From NCBI RefSeq assembly GCF_000626715.1, contig NZ_AQRA01000007.1, forward strand, positions 366,889-430,888: a stretch of DNA of 64,000 nt, given 5' to 3'. The stretch comes from Aquimarina atlantica. Its GTDB lineage: Bacteria; Bacteroidota; Bacteroidia; Flavobacteriales; Flavobacteriaceae. Position 1 is the stretch's first letter. Every line of letters starts with the position of its first letter. Under the pieces are notes generated by a model that was given only the letters and a program-made list of their open reading frames with translations, had not been told where the DNA came from and ran no database searches. Of the stretch, positions 25,466 through 34,285 are shown in pieces. Position numbers and translations under genes: made by a program.

Positions 25466-26137
25466 TTAAGCTTTATTAGCTTTAAGGCTAAGCTTTATTT
25501 CGATATCATCATTAATGAATTTATCTCCAAGGTTTTCAAAAACCGATTTAGATCCGTAATTTACACCCCATTCTGTACGATTAATAGTAAACACTTCAGT
25601 GTTTAATGTTATTACATCACCTTCAACAGAAGTTGTGGCAGGAAATGAGATGTTTTTCTTGGTACCTTTTATAGTTAAGTTTCCATCAATAAAAGTTTTC
25701 CCTTCTTTTTCTGTAATTCCGGTCACTTCAAAAACAGCTTTTGGAAATTTGGCAACATTAAAGAAATGATCTTCTTTTCCTTCTCCCTCTCCTTTAAGGT
25801 GTCCTTCCAGATAGGCTTTGTCATCTCCCTCAAGATCAGTAACATTTATAGAGGTCATATCAATGGTAAAAGATCCGCTCGTGATTGCTCCATCTTTAGT
25901 TTCGAATGTGCCACTAGCTAGTTTTAATGTCCCTGTATGTTTTTCTAAAGGTTTAGAACCAACCCAGTCTATAGAACTTGATGCAACATCTACATTATAC
26001 GTAATAGCTTCAATTGGAGCTTCTTTTACCTCTTCTGGAGTATTAGCTTCTGTTTCGTTTTGTTTTTCTCCTTTACAGGAATAAGCAGTTATTAAAAGCA
26101 CAGTAACAATAAGTGTGCTAACAAATTTAATTTTCAT
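25466..26137 (-). CDS. YceI-like lipoprotein
   Basis: 223 residues with a lipobox (AYSC, Cys21), an acidic linker to about 43 and a YceI lipocalin-like domain (about 44-220). The domain shows SSSIDWVGSKPLEKHTGTL, GSFTIDMTSINVTDL, LTIKGTKKNISFP and INRTEWGVNYGS. YceI proteins bind isoprenoid-type lipids in a beta-barrel pocket. Here the domain is tethered to the membrane. A minus-strand TAATTTTG (26173-26166) upstream fits the -7 element. It is convergent with the YfcH-like gene and probably monocistronic. Confidence 0.92.
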   Translation of the reverse strand: MKIKFVSTLIVTVLLITAYSCKGEKQNETEANTPEEVKEAPIEAITYNVDVASSSIDWVGSKPLEKHTGTLKLASGTFETKDGAITSGSFTIDMTSINVTDLEGDDKAYLEGHLKGEGEGKEDHFFNVAKFPKAVFEVTGITEKEGKTFIDGNLTIKGTKKNISFPATTSVEGDVITLNTEVFTINRTEWGVNYGSKSVFENLGDKFINDDIEIKLSLKANKA

Positions 26138-26165
26138 AAATATTAGTTTTAGTTAAAAATGATGT

Positions 26166-26173
26166 CAAAATTA
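26166..26173 (-). promoter_or_regulatory. Bacteroidetes -7 promoter element for the YceI gene
   Basis: Minus-strand TAATTTTG, 28 bases upstream of the start codon at 26137. Confidence 0.5.
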
Positions 26174-26251
26174 TTTTTTTATAGAAAGAATACTCTTAAA
26201 TATATACTAAAAAAATCCTGTGACATTATGACATTAATTCAAAAATGGCAG

Positions 26252-26259
26252 TACTTTTG
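26252..26259 (+). promoter_or_regulatory. Bacteroidetes -7 promoter element for grpE
   Basis: TACTTTTG, 38 bases before the grpE start. The region upstream holds the direct repeat TGACATTA/TGACATTA (26221-26236), but no CIRCE repeat was seen. Confidence 0.5.
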
Positions 26260-26297
26260 CTAATTCAAAATGAAAACGTATAAAAGGTACGAATTAC

Positions 26298-26843
26298 ATG
26301 AGTAAGAAAAATAAAAACACTGAAGATGTAAAAGATCAAGTAGAAGAAGTACTTGATGCTCCTGTCGAAGAGACAGAGAAAGAAGAGGTAGTAGATGCAG
26401 AAACACTACTAAAAGAAGAACTTGAAAAGGAAAAAGATAAATTTTTAAGACTTTTTGCCGAGTTTGAAAATTATAAAAAAAGAACCTCTAAAGAGCGTTT
26501 AGAATTGTTCAAAACTGCAAGTCAGGATGTTATACAGTCGATGTTACCTGTGTTAGATGATTTTGATCGTGCATTAAAAGAAATTGAGAAATCAGAAGAT
26601 ACGGCGCTTATTGAAGGCGTAGAGCTAATCCATAACAAACTGAAGGAAACTTTAAAAAGTAAAGGTTTATCTGAGGTAGAGGTATCTACAGGAGATGTTT
26701 TTAATGCAGATGATCACGAGGCAATTACGCAAATACCTGCTCCAAATGATGATCTAAAAGGAAAGATTGTAGACGTTATAGAAAAAGGATATAAACTGGG
26801 AGAGAAAGTGATTCGTTTTCCAAAAGTTGTGACTGGTCAATAA
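26298..26843 (+). CDS. grpE: Nucleotide exchange factor GrpE
   Basis: 181 residues: an acidic disordered start, a long helix (about 35-75) and the C-terminal beta domain with LPVLDDFDRALK, GVELIHNKLKETLKSKGLSEVE and DDHEAITQ. It releases ADP from DnaK. It is six bases upstream of dnaJ on the same strand, the usual grpE-dnaJ arrangement of this phylum; dnaK is not in the window. Confidence 0.96.
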   Translation: MSKKNKNTEDVKDQVEEVLDAPVEETEKEEVVDAETLLKEELEKEKDKFLRLFAEFENYKKRTSKERLELFKTASQDVIQSMLPVLDDFDRALKEIEKSEDTALIEGVELIHNKLKETLKSKGLSEVEVSTGDVFNADDHEAITQIPAPNDDLKGKIVDVIEKGYKLGEKVIRFPKVVTGQ

Positions 26844-26849
26844 GAAATT

Positions 26850-27959
26850 ATGAAGGAAGATTTTTATGACATATTAGGTATTAGCAAAAACGCTACAGGA
26901 GCTGAAATAAAAAAAGCATATCGTAAGAAAGCTATAGAATACCATCCCGATAAAAACCCAGGAGATAAGACTGCTGAAGAAAAATTTAAAAAGGCTGCAG
27001 AGGCATATGAGATTTTAAGCGATCCTGATAAAAAGGCACGCTATGATCAGTATGGACATCAGGCTTTTGAAGGCGGTGGCTTTGGCGGCGGCGGAATGAA
27101 TATGGATGACATATTTAGTCAGTTTGGCGATATTTTTGGCGGTGGTTTTGGAGGCTTTAGCGGTTTTGGCGGCGGAGGCGGAAGACAACGTAGAGCTAAA
27201 GGAAGTAATCTTCGTATTCGTGTTAAACTTACATTAGAGGAAATTGCAAATGGTGTTGAAAAGAAGATTAAAGTAAAACGAAAAATTCAAGCGCCAGGTA
27301 CTACATATAAGACATGTAGTACATGTAATGGAGCAGGACAGGTAACCAGAATTACTAACACTATCTTAGGGAGAATGCAAACGTCTTCTCCGTGCCCTGC
27401 TTGTGGAGGATCTGGTCAGACAATAGATCACAGGCCTGCCGATGCAGATGCTCAAGGGTTAAAAGCTGTAGAAGAAACCGTAAGCATAAAAATACCAGCA
27501 GGAGTAGAAGATGGGATGCAGCTTAAAGTTGCAGGAAAAGGTAATGAAGCTTCTGGTAATGGAATCGCAGGAGATCTTTTGGTTGCTATAGAAGAGCAAG
27601 AACATCCCGAATTACAGAGAGAAGGAAATAATTTGCACTATGATCTGTATATTAGTTTTTCTGAAGCTGTTTTAGGAGCATCCAGAGAAATTGATACCGT
27701 ATCTGGTAAAGTGAGAATTAAGATAGAAGATGGGGTACAAAGTGGTAAGATTTTGAGATTGAGAGGAAAAGGAATTCCGAGTCTTAATGGTTACGGAAAA
27801 GGAGATCTTTTGGTACATGTTAATGTATGGACACCAAAAGCCCTGAGCAAAGAACAACGAGAATTTTTTGAAAAAATGGCTAAAGATGATCATTTTAGAC
27901 CTAGCCCCGATAGTGGTGACAAGTCATTTTTTGAAAAAGTAAAAGATATGTTTTCTTAA
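26850..27959 (+). CDS. dnaJ: Chaperone DnaJ with a single zinc centre
   Basis: 369 residues: J domain with HPD at 32-34, Gly/Phe-rich linker (about 72-110), then the cysteine-rich region. Only two CxxCxGxG motifs are present (CSTCNGAG and CPACGGSG), not the four of E. coli DnaJ, so one zinc centre is expected. The substrate-binding beta domains and a C-terminal dimerisation region follow. The stretch between the motifs (ILGRMQTSSPCPACGG) matches the flavobacterial form. It follows grpE by six bases. Stimulation of DnaK ATPase through HPD should be kept. Confidence 0.95.
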   Translation: MKEDFYDILGISKNATGAEIKKAYRKKAIEYHPDKNPGDKTAEEKFKKAAEAYEILSDPDKKARYDQYGHQAFEGGGFGGGGMNMDDIFSQFGDIFGGGFGGFSGFGGGGGRQRRAKGSNLRIRVKLTLEEIANGVEKKIKVKRKIQAPGTTYKTCSTCNGAGQVTRITNTILGRMQTSSPCPACGGSGQTIDHRPADADAQGLKAVEETVSIKIPAGVEDGMQLKVAGKGNEASGNGIAGDLLVAIEEQEHPELQREGNNLHYDLYISFSEAVLGASREIDTVSGKVRIKIEDGVQSGKILRLRGKGIPSLNGYGKGDLLVHVNVWTPKALSKEQREFFEKMAKDDHFRPSPDSGDKSFFEKVKDMFS

Positions 27960-28039
27960 TAAAATTATGTGATTCGACCTACCTTGAATCATTATAATTC
28001 TATTAACGTTTGATTAAGAAAAATTCGTATATTTGAGAC

Positions 28040-28072
28040 ATCACTAGCGCATTTAGTGATAATTTTTCTTTT
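28040..28072 (+). terminator. Terminator after dnaJ
   Basis: Arms ATCACTA (28040-28046) and TAGTGAT (28054-28060), then a T-rich run. Confidence 0.6.
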
Positions 28073-28088
28073 TCATAGCAATTTTTTT

Positions 28089-28128
28089 CCCATCCTTAAT
28101 ACTTGTATTCAGGGTGGGTTTTGTTTTT
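28089..28128 (+). terminator. Second terminator after dnaJ
   Basis: Arms CCCATCC (28089-28095) and GGGTGGG (28112-28118), one G-U pair, then TTTTGTTTTT. Confidence 0.6.
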
Positions 28129-28279
28129 AGGATAATTCACTTATATGATTTGAGTTAAAAGAAGAGAAACCAATTTATATGCTATTTTATCTCATTAATC
28201 ATTAACATAATTAGCATAAGTTTTTAAGTTTTCGTATCATTCGGGTTTCATATTAAACTACAATTATATTTTACTATCT

Positions 28280-29209
28280 ATGGCTAATCTTTTAGAGGTA
28301 CAACAAGCCACTAAACAATTTGGAGACTTTACGGCATTGCAAGATGTATCAATCCAAGTACCTAAAGGAAGTATATTTGGATTACTTGGCCCTAACGGAG
28401 CCGGAAAAACCACATTAATTAGAATCATTAATCAAATCACTTTACCCGATAAAGGGAGTGTATATCTGGATAATGAACCACTACAACCACAACATATTAG
28501 AGATATTGGTTATCTGCCAGAAGAAAGAGGTTTATATAAATCTATGAAAGTAGGTGAGCAAGCATTGTACCTGGCTCAATTAAAGGGGCTTAGTAAAACC
28601 GAAGCCAAAAAACGTTTAAAGTATTGGTTTGATAAATTTGATATTTCACATTGGTGGGACAAAAAAATACAAGAGCTCTCTAAAGGAATGGCACAAAAGG
28701 TACAGTTTATTGTAACTGTACTTCATAAACCTAAATTGCTAATTTTTGATGAACCCTTTAGCGGTTTTGATCCCATAAATGCCAATGTTATTAAAGATGA
28801 AATTCTACAACTAAGGGATGAAGGAGCAACAGTCATATTTTCTACGCATCGTATGGAAAGTGTAGAAGAGTTATGTGATCATATTGCCTTAATAAATAAG
28901 TCTAAAAAAATACTGGAAGGAAAAGTAACCGATATAAAGAGAGCTTATAAATCAAATACATTTGAAGTAGGTGTTTTAACAGAAAATAACACAGATTTAT
29001 ACACCACATTGCAAGGCAAATTTGATGTAACCCCTGCAAATTTTAAAACAATTGATGATCAATTGAAAATGAAAATAACTTTAGATAATAATACATCTTC
29101 GAATGAATTACTACAATATTTATCAAGTAAAGGTCAAGTAATGAGATTTAATGAAGTGATCCCAGGAGTTAACGAGATATTTATTAAAACCATTACAGAG
29201 AATGAGTAA
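28280..29209 (+). CDS. ABC-2 type exporter ATP-binding protein
   Basis: 309 residues. Walker A is GPNGAGKTT (about 38-46), the signature region is LSKGMAQKV, Walker B LLIFDEPFSGFDP, and the switch His lies in STHRMES. The C-terminal DUF4162-like extension (about 225-309) is typical of NatA/DrrA-like ATPases. It pairs with the permease that overlaps its end by eight bases. Substrate unknown; NatAB-type Na+ or drug export is the closest model. Confidence 0.93.
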   Translation: MANLLEVQQATKQFGDFTALQDVSIQVPKGSIFGLLGPNGAGKTTLIRIINQITLPDKGSVYLDNEPLQPQHIRDIGYLPEERGLYKSMKVGEQALYLAQLKGLSKTEAKKRLKYWFDKFDISHWWDKKIQELSKGMAQKVQFIVTVLHKPKLLIFDEPFSGFDPINANVIKDEILQLRDEGATVIFSTHRMESVEELCDHIALINKSKKILEGKVTDIKRAYKSNTFEVGVLTENNTDLYTTLQGKFDVTPANFKTIDDQLKMKITLDNNTSSNELLQYLSSKGQVMRFNEVIPGVNEIFIKTITENE

Positions 29210-30500
29210 TCTAAAATTAATTATCAAAAGAGAATTTATAGCTCGAGTTCGCAATAGAACCTTTGTAGTGATGACCTTTTTAAGTCCGTTGATCATGGTA
29301 GGTATGATTTCTTTAATTGCCTGGCTCGCGACTTTAAACAATGATGAAATTCGTAAAGTAGCATTCTATGATGAAACAGGGTTGTTTAGTACAGATTTTA
29401 AAGATTCTGGTGATGTAGACTATATAGATTATAGTCATCTAACCTTAAACGATGCAAAAGATTCTGTGGTTATCAAAAAGCTTGATGGGTTATTGTATGT
29501 GCCAAAGAAAAATTCTAACAGTGAACTTGCCAAATCAATACAATTTTATGCAGATGAAGCACCAAGTATTTCAATACTTAATAGAATTGAAAAAATTATA
29601 GCGAGTAAGCTAACCAACCAAAATTTTAAAGAAAAAGGGCTGGATCTGGATGCTATAGAGAACTCAAAAGCCAAAGTAAATATTCTAATAGAAAATTTTT
29701 CTGGAGAGAAAACATCAAAGATGTCTAGTTATGTAAAAATGATTTTTGGAGGTTTAGCAGGATATTTCTTGATGATGTTTATTATCATTTATGGCAACAT
29801 GGTAATGCGATCTGTTATCGAAGAAAAATCTAATCGAATTATCGAAATTATCATTTCTTCTGTAAAACCATTACAACTTATGATGGGTAAAATTCTGGGA
29901 ACCTCTTTTGCAGGGATTCTTCAGTTTTTCATCTGGGTGATTTTGGGCGGAGTGTTACTTGCTGTGGTATCTTCGGTTTTTGGGATAGATCCGCAACCTG
30001 CGGGTATAGATCAGTCTATGGCCATGCAGGGAGATAGTCAGCAAGAAATACAACTAATACTTCAGGATATCATGAAACTTCCATTAGGAACCTTAGTGCT
30101 ATCTTTTTTTATTTATTTCATCGGAGGATACTTTTTGTACAGCTCGATTTATGCAGCTATAGGTGCTGCTGTAGACAGTGAAACCGATTCGCAACAATTT
30201 ATGTTGCCTATTATTTTACCACTAATGCTGGGGATTTATGTAGGGTTCTTTTCAGTAATAGAAAATCCTCATGGCACGGTATCTACAGTATTTTCTATGA
30301 TTCCTTTAACTTCTCCAATAGTGATGTTAATGCGTATACCTTTTGGAGTGCCCTGGTGGGAAGTATTGATTTCTATGCTTCTATTAATAGGAAGTATTAT
30401 CTTTATCACATGGATGGCCGGAAAAATATACAGAGTAGGAATACTCATGTATGGTAAAAAACCAAGCTATAAAGAGTTATTTAAGTGGATGAAATATTAA
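29202..30500 (+). CDS. ABC-2 type transporter permease (NatB-like)
   Basis: 432 residues: one N-terminal membrane segment (about 22-45), a large extracytoplasmic domain (about 46-180) and five to six C-terminal segments (from GGLAGYFLMMFIIIYGNMVMR onward, with VIEEKSNRIIEIIISSVKP as the coupling-helix region). This is the ABC2_membrane_3 layout. Overlap with the ATPase gene shows that they form one exporter. An MscS channel gene follows after four bases. Confidence 0.9.
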   Translation: MSNLKLIIKREFIARVRNRTFVVMTFLSPLIMVGMISLIAWLATLNNDEIRKVAFYDETGLFSTDFKDSGDVDYIDYSHLTLNDAKDSVVIKKLDGLLYVPKKNSNSELAKSIQFYADEAPSISILNRIEKIIASKLTNQNFKEKGLDLDAIENSKAKVNILIENFSGEKTSKMSSYVKMIFGGLAGYFLMMFIIIYGNMVMRSVIEEKSNRIIEIIISSVKPLQLMMGKILGTSFAGILQFFIWVILGGVLLAVVSSVFGIDPQPAGIDQSMAMQGDSQQEIQLILQDIMKLPLGTLVLSFFIYFIGGYFLYSSIYAAIGAAVDSETDSQQFMLPIILPLMLGIYVGFFSVIENPHGTVSTVFSMIPLTSPIVMLMRIPFGVPWWEVLISMLLLIGSIIFITWMAGKIYRVGILMYGKKPSYKELFKWMKY

Positions 30501-30504
30501 CGTT

Positions 30505-31407
30505 ATGATGCAGGAAGAAATTACAGAGCAAGTAAAAGAGCAGGTAAAAGAAGTAATTCCTAAAAATATTTGGGATACTCTGCAGGAATTTTTTAGTTAC
30601 GAAATTTTTCATTTCGGAACAGACGAACACCCTTTTGTACTTACCGTAGGTCTGTTATTTTTCGTATTACTGGTTTTTGTTATTACCTCGGTTATTTTAA
30701 AATTTACGAAGAGAGTAGTTACCCGTAAAATGCAGAGCCAGGATAAACTCAAGTTTGAATCGGTATTCTCATTTTCGAAATACTTTATTTATCTTATAGT
30801 TATCTTTTTTGCATTAGATAGTATTGGATTTAATATCACAGCTATATTTGCTGCTTCTGCCGCGTTATTAGTTGGTGTAGGTCTAGCACTGCAAACCTTT
30901 ATTCAGGATATTTTATCCGGGATATTTATTTTTATAGATCAAACGGTACATGTAGGTGATATTATAGAATTAGATGGTAAAGTAGGGCGAGTAGAAGAAA
31001 TAAAATTAAGAACTACAAGAGCAGTAACCATAGATAATAAAGTCTTAATTATCCCTAATCATAAATATATGTCCTCGTCCTTATATAACTGGACCCAAAA
31101 TGGGACAGTAACCAGAGAATCTGTTTCTGTGGGTGTTGCTTATGGTAGTGATACACAATTGGTGAAAGAATTATTGATTAAGGCAGCATCTTCTAATTCG
31201 AATGTGCTAAAAGACCCACCTCCGATGGTTTTATTTACAGATTTTGCAGATAGCTCATTAAATTTTAAATTAATTTTTACGATTGATGATAGTTTTCAAT
31301 CGGGAGTTCCTAAAAGTGAGATTAGATTTGAAATAGATCGTTTGTTTAGAGAACATAAGATTAATATTCCTTTCCCGCAGCGTGAAGTTACCATTATAAA
31401 AGAATGA
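30505..31407 (+). CDS. MscS family mechanosensitive channel
   Basis: 300 residues with two or three membrane segments. The pore-lining TM3 region is rich in Ala and Gly (IFAASAALLVGVGLALQTF), followed by the MscS beta domain (GDIIELDGKVGRVEEIKLRTTRAVTIDNKVLIIPN) and the alpha/beta C-terminal part. It releases solutes on hypo-osmotic shock. It lies four bases after the ABC permease gene and 39 bases before the DUF6268 gene, so it probably sits in a longer operon. Confidence 0.92.
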   Translation: MMQEEITEQVKEQVKEVIPKNIWDTLQEFFSYEIFHFGTDEHPFVLTVGLLFFVLLVFVITSVILKFTKRVVTRKMQSQDKLKFESVFSFSKYFIYLIVIFFALDSIGFNITAIFAASAALLVGVGLALQTFIQDILSGIFIFIDQTVHVGDIIELDGKVGRVEEIKLRTTRAVTIDNKVLIIPNHKYMSSSLYNWTQNGTVTRESVSVGVAYGSDTQLVKELLIKAASSNSNVLKDPPPMVLFTDFADSSLNFKLIFTIDDSFQSGVPKSEIRFEIDRLFREHKINIPFPQREVTIIKE

Positions 31408-31446
31408 AAAAAAAGAGATAGAAAAGCATAACATACGCCCCAAAAA

Positions 31447-32346
31447 ATGAGAAAGAAGAACCTGATTTTTATATGCATATTATTATATAGCTTTAATGGC
31501 GTACGTTGTCAGAGTACTGATTTAGCAAGAATCGAATATACATATATCCCGCAAGCTGATAGTGATAACGTCTATAGCCGTATTAGAGTTTCTGCTAATT
31601 ATCCTATTAAAATGGATGATAAAGGAACGTATCTGGTAATCGGTGCGCAATATAGGTTTAATAATCTACAGATAAATGATGCGTTGGGATTTGACGATGA
31701 GGGAGAACTAAATAGTTTTCATACAGCAGCTGTAGAATTGGGGTATACTTTTAAGATGAAAAATAATTGGCGATTTGGAACTAAATTCGGAGTTGGGATT
31801 TCATCTAATTTTGAAGGATCGGGTGTAGAGAGCGATGATTTTAGATATAGAGGATCTTTATATTTTGTAAAAACGTATAAAAATATACAAGAACCAAAAA
31901 CGGCTCGTTTAATTGTAGGGGTGCAATACACTAATCCTGCGAGTCTTAATTTTCCACTTCCTATCATTAATTATTATAAAAGATTTCACCAAAGTTGGTC
32001 CTATGCTATAGGGACTCCTAAAACAAATCTTAAATATTTTTTTAATGAGAAAAGTACACTCCAGGCCTTTGTCGGGCTGGATCGTTTTTATGGTAATTTG
32101 CAAAATAACAAAGCATATGTAGATGAAAACGGAGAAACAAAAGTAATAGAAAATGTATCGATGTTTAATGTTATGGGAGCATTGGGATATCAATATTATT
32201 TTACGGAACACTTATTGTTTTACACATATGCAGGATATACATTAAGTAATGAAATTCGTTTGCGAGATGGTAATCAAGAAAATGTATTAGCAATTAATGA
32301 TAAGAATACATTCTATTTTCGTAGCGGAATAAAATTAAAAATATAA
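31447..32346 (+). CDS. DUF6268 outer-membrane beta-barrel protein
   Basis: 299 residues with a signal peptide (ending VRCQ). Beta-strand repeats run throughout (VYSRIRVSANYPIKM, YLVIGAQYRFNNLQI, AAVELGYTFKM, RFGTKFGVGISSNFEG), and the ending FRSGIKLKI resembles a terminal barrel strand. The pattern fits DUF6268, a Bacteroidetes outer-membrane family without a known role. Its stop codon overlaps the ATG of the sigma-54 activator gene by one base, an unusual pairing of an envelope protein with a regulator. Confidence 0.75.
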   Translation: MRKKNLIFICILLYSFNGVRCQSTDLARIEYTYIPQADSDNVYSRIRVSANYPIKMDDKGTYLVIGAQYRFNNLQINDALGFDDEGELNSFHTAAVELGYTFKMKNNWRFGTKFGVGISSNFEGSGVESDDFRYRGSLYFVKTYKNIQEPKTARLIVGVQYTNPASLNFPLPIINYYKRFHQSWSYAIGTPKTNLKYFFNEKSTLQAFVGLDRFYGNLQNNKAYVDENGETKVIENVSMFNVMGALGYQYYFTEHLLFYTYAGYTLSNEIRLRDGNQENVLAINDKNTFYFRSGIKLKI

Positions 32347-33509
32347 TGGCAAAAATATTAGTAATCGAGGACGAAGCAGCAATCCGTAGGGTTCTTGTAA
32401 AAATTTTATCTGAAGAAAATAATAAATATGAAGTCTTTGAGGCCGAAGACGGGCTTTCTGGTATAGAAAAAATCAAAGCAGAAGATTATGATCTTGTACT
32501 TTGTGATATCAAAATGCCAAAAATGGATGGGGTAGAAGTACTAGAGGCTATAAAAAAGATAAAACCCGAGATTCCTATTGTCATGATTTCTGGTCACGGA
32601 GATCTGGACACTGCCGTAAATACAATGAGGTTAGGTGCTTTTGATTATATTTCTAAACCGCCAGATCTTAACCGTTTACTTAATACAGTACGCAATGCTT
32701 TAGATCGTAAAGAACTGGTCGTAGAGAATAAAATGCTTAAGAAAAAAGTCTCCAAAAATTATGAAATGATTGGAGAATCAAAAGCTATTTCGGATATCAA
32801 GAGCATCATCGAAAAAGTTGCTGCAACAGATGCAAGAGTTTTAATTACTGGCCCTAATGGTACAGGTAAAGAATTAGTTGCACACTGGATCCATCAAAAA
32901 AGCGATCGCTCAAAAGGACCAATGATAGAAGTAAACTGTGCAGCAATACCCGGAGAATTAATAGAAAGCGAACTTTTTGGACATGTAAAAGGAGCCTTTA
33001 CATCGGCAAATAAAGATCGTGCCGGTAAGTTTGAAGCTGCTAATGGAGGAACTATATTTCTTGATGAAATAGGAGATATGAGCCTTTCTGCGCAAGCAAA
33101 AGTACTTAGAGCACTACAGGAAAATAAAATACAAAGAGTAGGTAGTGATAAAGATATCAAAGTAGATGTACGTGTTGTTGCAGCAACAAATAAAGATTTA
33201 AAGAAAGAAATAGCAGAAAATAAATTTAGAGAGGATCTCTATCATAGACTGGCGGTGATTTTGGTAAAAGTCCCAGCATTAAATGATAGAAGAGATGATA
33301 TTCCTTTATTAATAGAGTATTTTGCTAAAAAAATATCAGGCGAACAAGGATCACCTATTAAAACGTTTTCTGCCAAAGCCATAAAACAATTACAGCAATA
33401 TGATTGGACAGGTAATATTAGAGAACTACGCAATGTGGTCGAACGTTTAATTATTCTTGGCGGTAATGAAGTAAGTGAAGAAGATGTAAAATTATTTGCA
33501 GCTAAGTAA
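32346..33509 (+). CDS. Sigma-54-type response regulator lacking a DNA-binding domain
   Basis: 387 residues. Receiver domain with Asp54 (VLCDIKMP) at 1-120, then an AAA+ sigma-54 activator domain: Walker A GPNGTGKE, ESELFGHVKGAFTSA (the GAFTGA loop with Ser in place of Gly), Walker B GGTIFLDEIGDM and an arginine-finger region. The protein ends at ELRNVVERLIILGGNEVSEEDVKLFAAK, where NtrC-type proteins continue into a Fis HTH. It therefore lacks a visible DNA-binding domain. Such short forms are known in this phylum and may act from solution. No kinase is adjacent. Confidence 0.9.
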   Translation: MAKILVIEDEAAIRRVLVKILSEENNKYEVFEAEDGLSGIEKIKAEDYDLVLCDIKMPKMDGVEVLEAIKKIKPEIPIVMISGHGDLDTAVNTMRLGAFDYISKPPDLNRLLNTVRNALDRKELVVENKMLKKKVSKNYEMIGESKAISDIKSIIEKVAATDARVLITGPNGTGKELVAHWIHQKSDRSKGPMIEVNCAAIPGELIESELFGHVKGAFTSANKDRAGKFEAANGGTIFLDEIGDMSLSAQAKVLRALQENKIQRVGSDKDIKVDVRVVAATNKDLKKEIAENKFREDLYHRLAVILVKVPALNDRRDDIPLLIEYFAKKISGEQGSPIKTFSAKAIKQLQQYDWTGNIRELRNVVERLIILGGNEVSEEDVKLFAAK

Positions 33510-33612
33510 TTATTAATTTTATCCTTTTATATAGTTGTAGCGATTGGTTATATTTTTTGATGAAAACAATTGTTGTAATTAATACATCTTATATTACGAC
33601 CAATTCTAGTAT

Positions 33613-34146
33613 ATGCCCAAAATAATGAGAAGAATTTTATTGTTGACTTCGTTGTTGTGTATACCCTATATCTCCTCTGCTCAATATGATCCGGGAGCCA
33701 CTAATTATGGGTTTGCAGCGGCAAAAAGTTTTGGGCTCGAAAATGAGTTAGCATTAGGAGCCAGGATAGAATATGCTTTTAATTGTTACACTACTTTTTT
33801 AGGAGAATACAATCGTTCATTTGCTATAGGTGCTGATGAAGAATATGAAGGGTATAATGAATTGGCAATTGGAGTAAATTTAATTCTGTTTAATTGGTAC
33901 CCTACTACAATAACAGCTGGGATAGGGTATGTAGGTAATGATTCAGAGGAATTTGAAGCAATTGAAGAAGATGCTTTTCTGGGATTTAGAACAGGAAGTT
34001 TTAACCATGGAGCACAGATCAAAATAAGGGCATTACATCAGATTTCTATACCTGTACATATTTTTGTAGAACTTAATGTTAAGAGTTTAGGGCGAAGGTA
34101 CGATACGTTTATGGTTGGATTTAGCTATGATTTTTATGCCAGATAG
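33613..34146 (+). CDS. Secreted small beta-barrel protein, unknown function
   Basis: 177 residues with a signal peptide (ISSAQY). The mature part alternates short strands (ALGARIEYAFNCYTTFLGEYN, ELAIGVNLILFNWYPTTITAGIGYVG, FVELNVKSLG, FMVGFSYDFYAR), consistent with an eight-stranded outer-membrane barrel. No family is recognised. The start at 33613 precedes an alternative ATG at 33625. It stands between the sigma-54 activator and PPK2 genes with 100-base gaps on both sides. Confidence 0.6.
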   Translation: MPKIMRRILLLTSLLCIPYISSAQYDPGATNYGFAAAKSFGLENELALGARIEYAFNCYTTFLGEYNRSFAIGADEEYEGYNELAIGVNLILFNWYPTTITAGIGYVGNDSEEFEAIEEDAFLGFRTGSFNHGAQIKIRALHQISIPVHIFVELNVKSLGRRYDTFMVGFSYDFYAR

Positions 34147-34285
34147 GCCTATTTGTCTTTTCAAATGTTTCTTATTGAACCTTATGTTTTGTTAAAAAAA
34201 ACATATTAAAAAAGGGGTATTGATAAACTATTTTCCTACAAACACAAAACTTTAGTATCTTTCGGGTGACAACACAAATCATAGT

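Larger units (their letters stand above)
27960..28279. other. 320-base gap after dnaJ with terminators and possible small transcript
   Basis: A -7 element TATATTTG (28028-28035) is followed by two hairpin terminators (28040-28060 and 28089-28118), with nothing coding in between. This could be a short non-coding transcript of about 70-90 bases or just tandem terminators of dnaJ. The remaining 160 bases up to the ABC transporter are AT-rich and show no feature. Confidence 0.3.

Noticed and set aside
26221..26236. Direct repeat TGACATTA x2 upstream of grpE as heat-shock operator
   Set aside because: It is not a CIRCE inverted repeat, and the first copies are imperfectly spaced; left as a note only.
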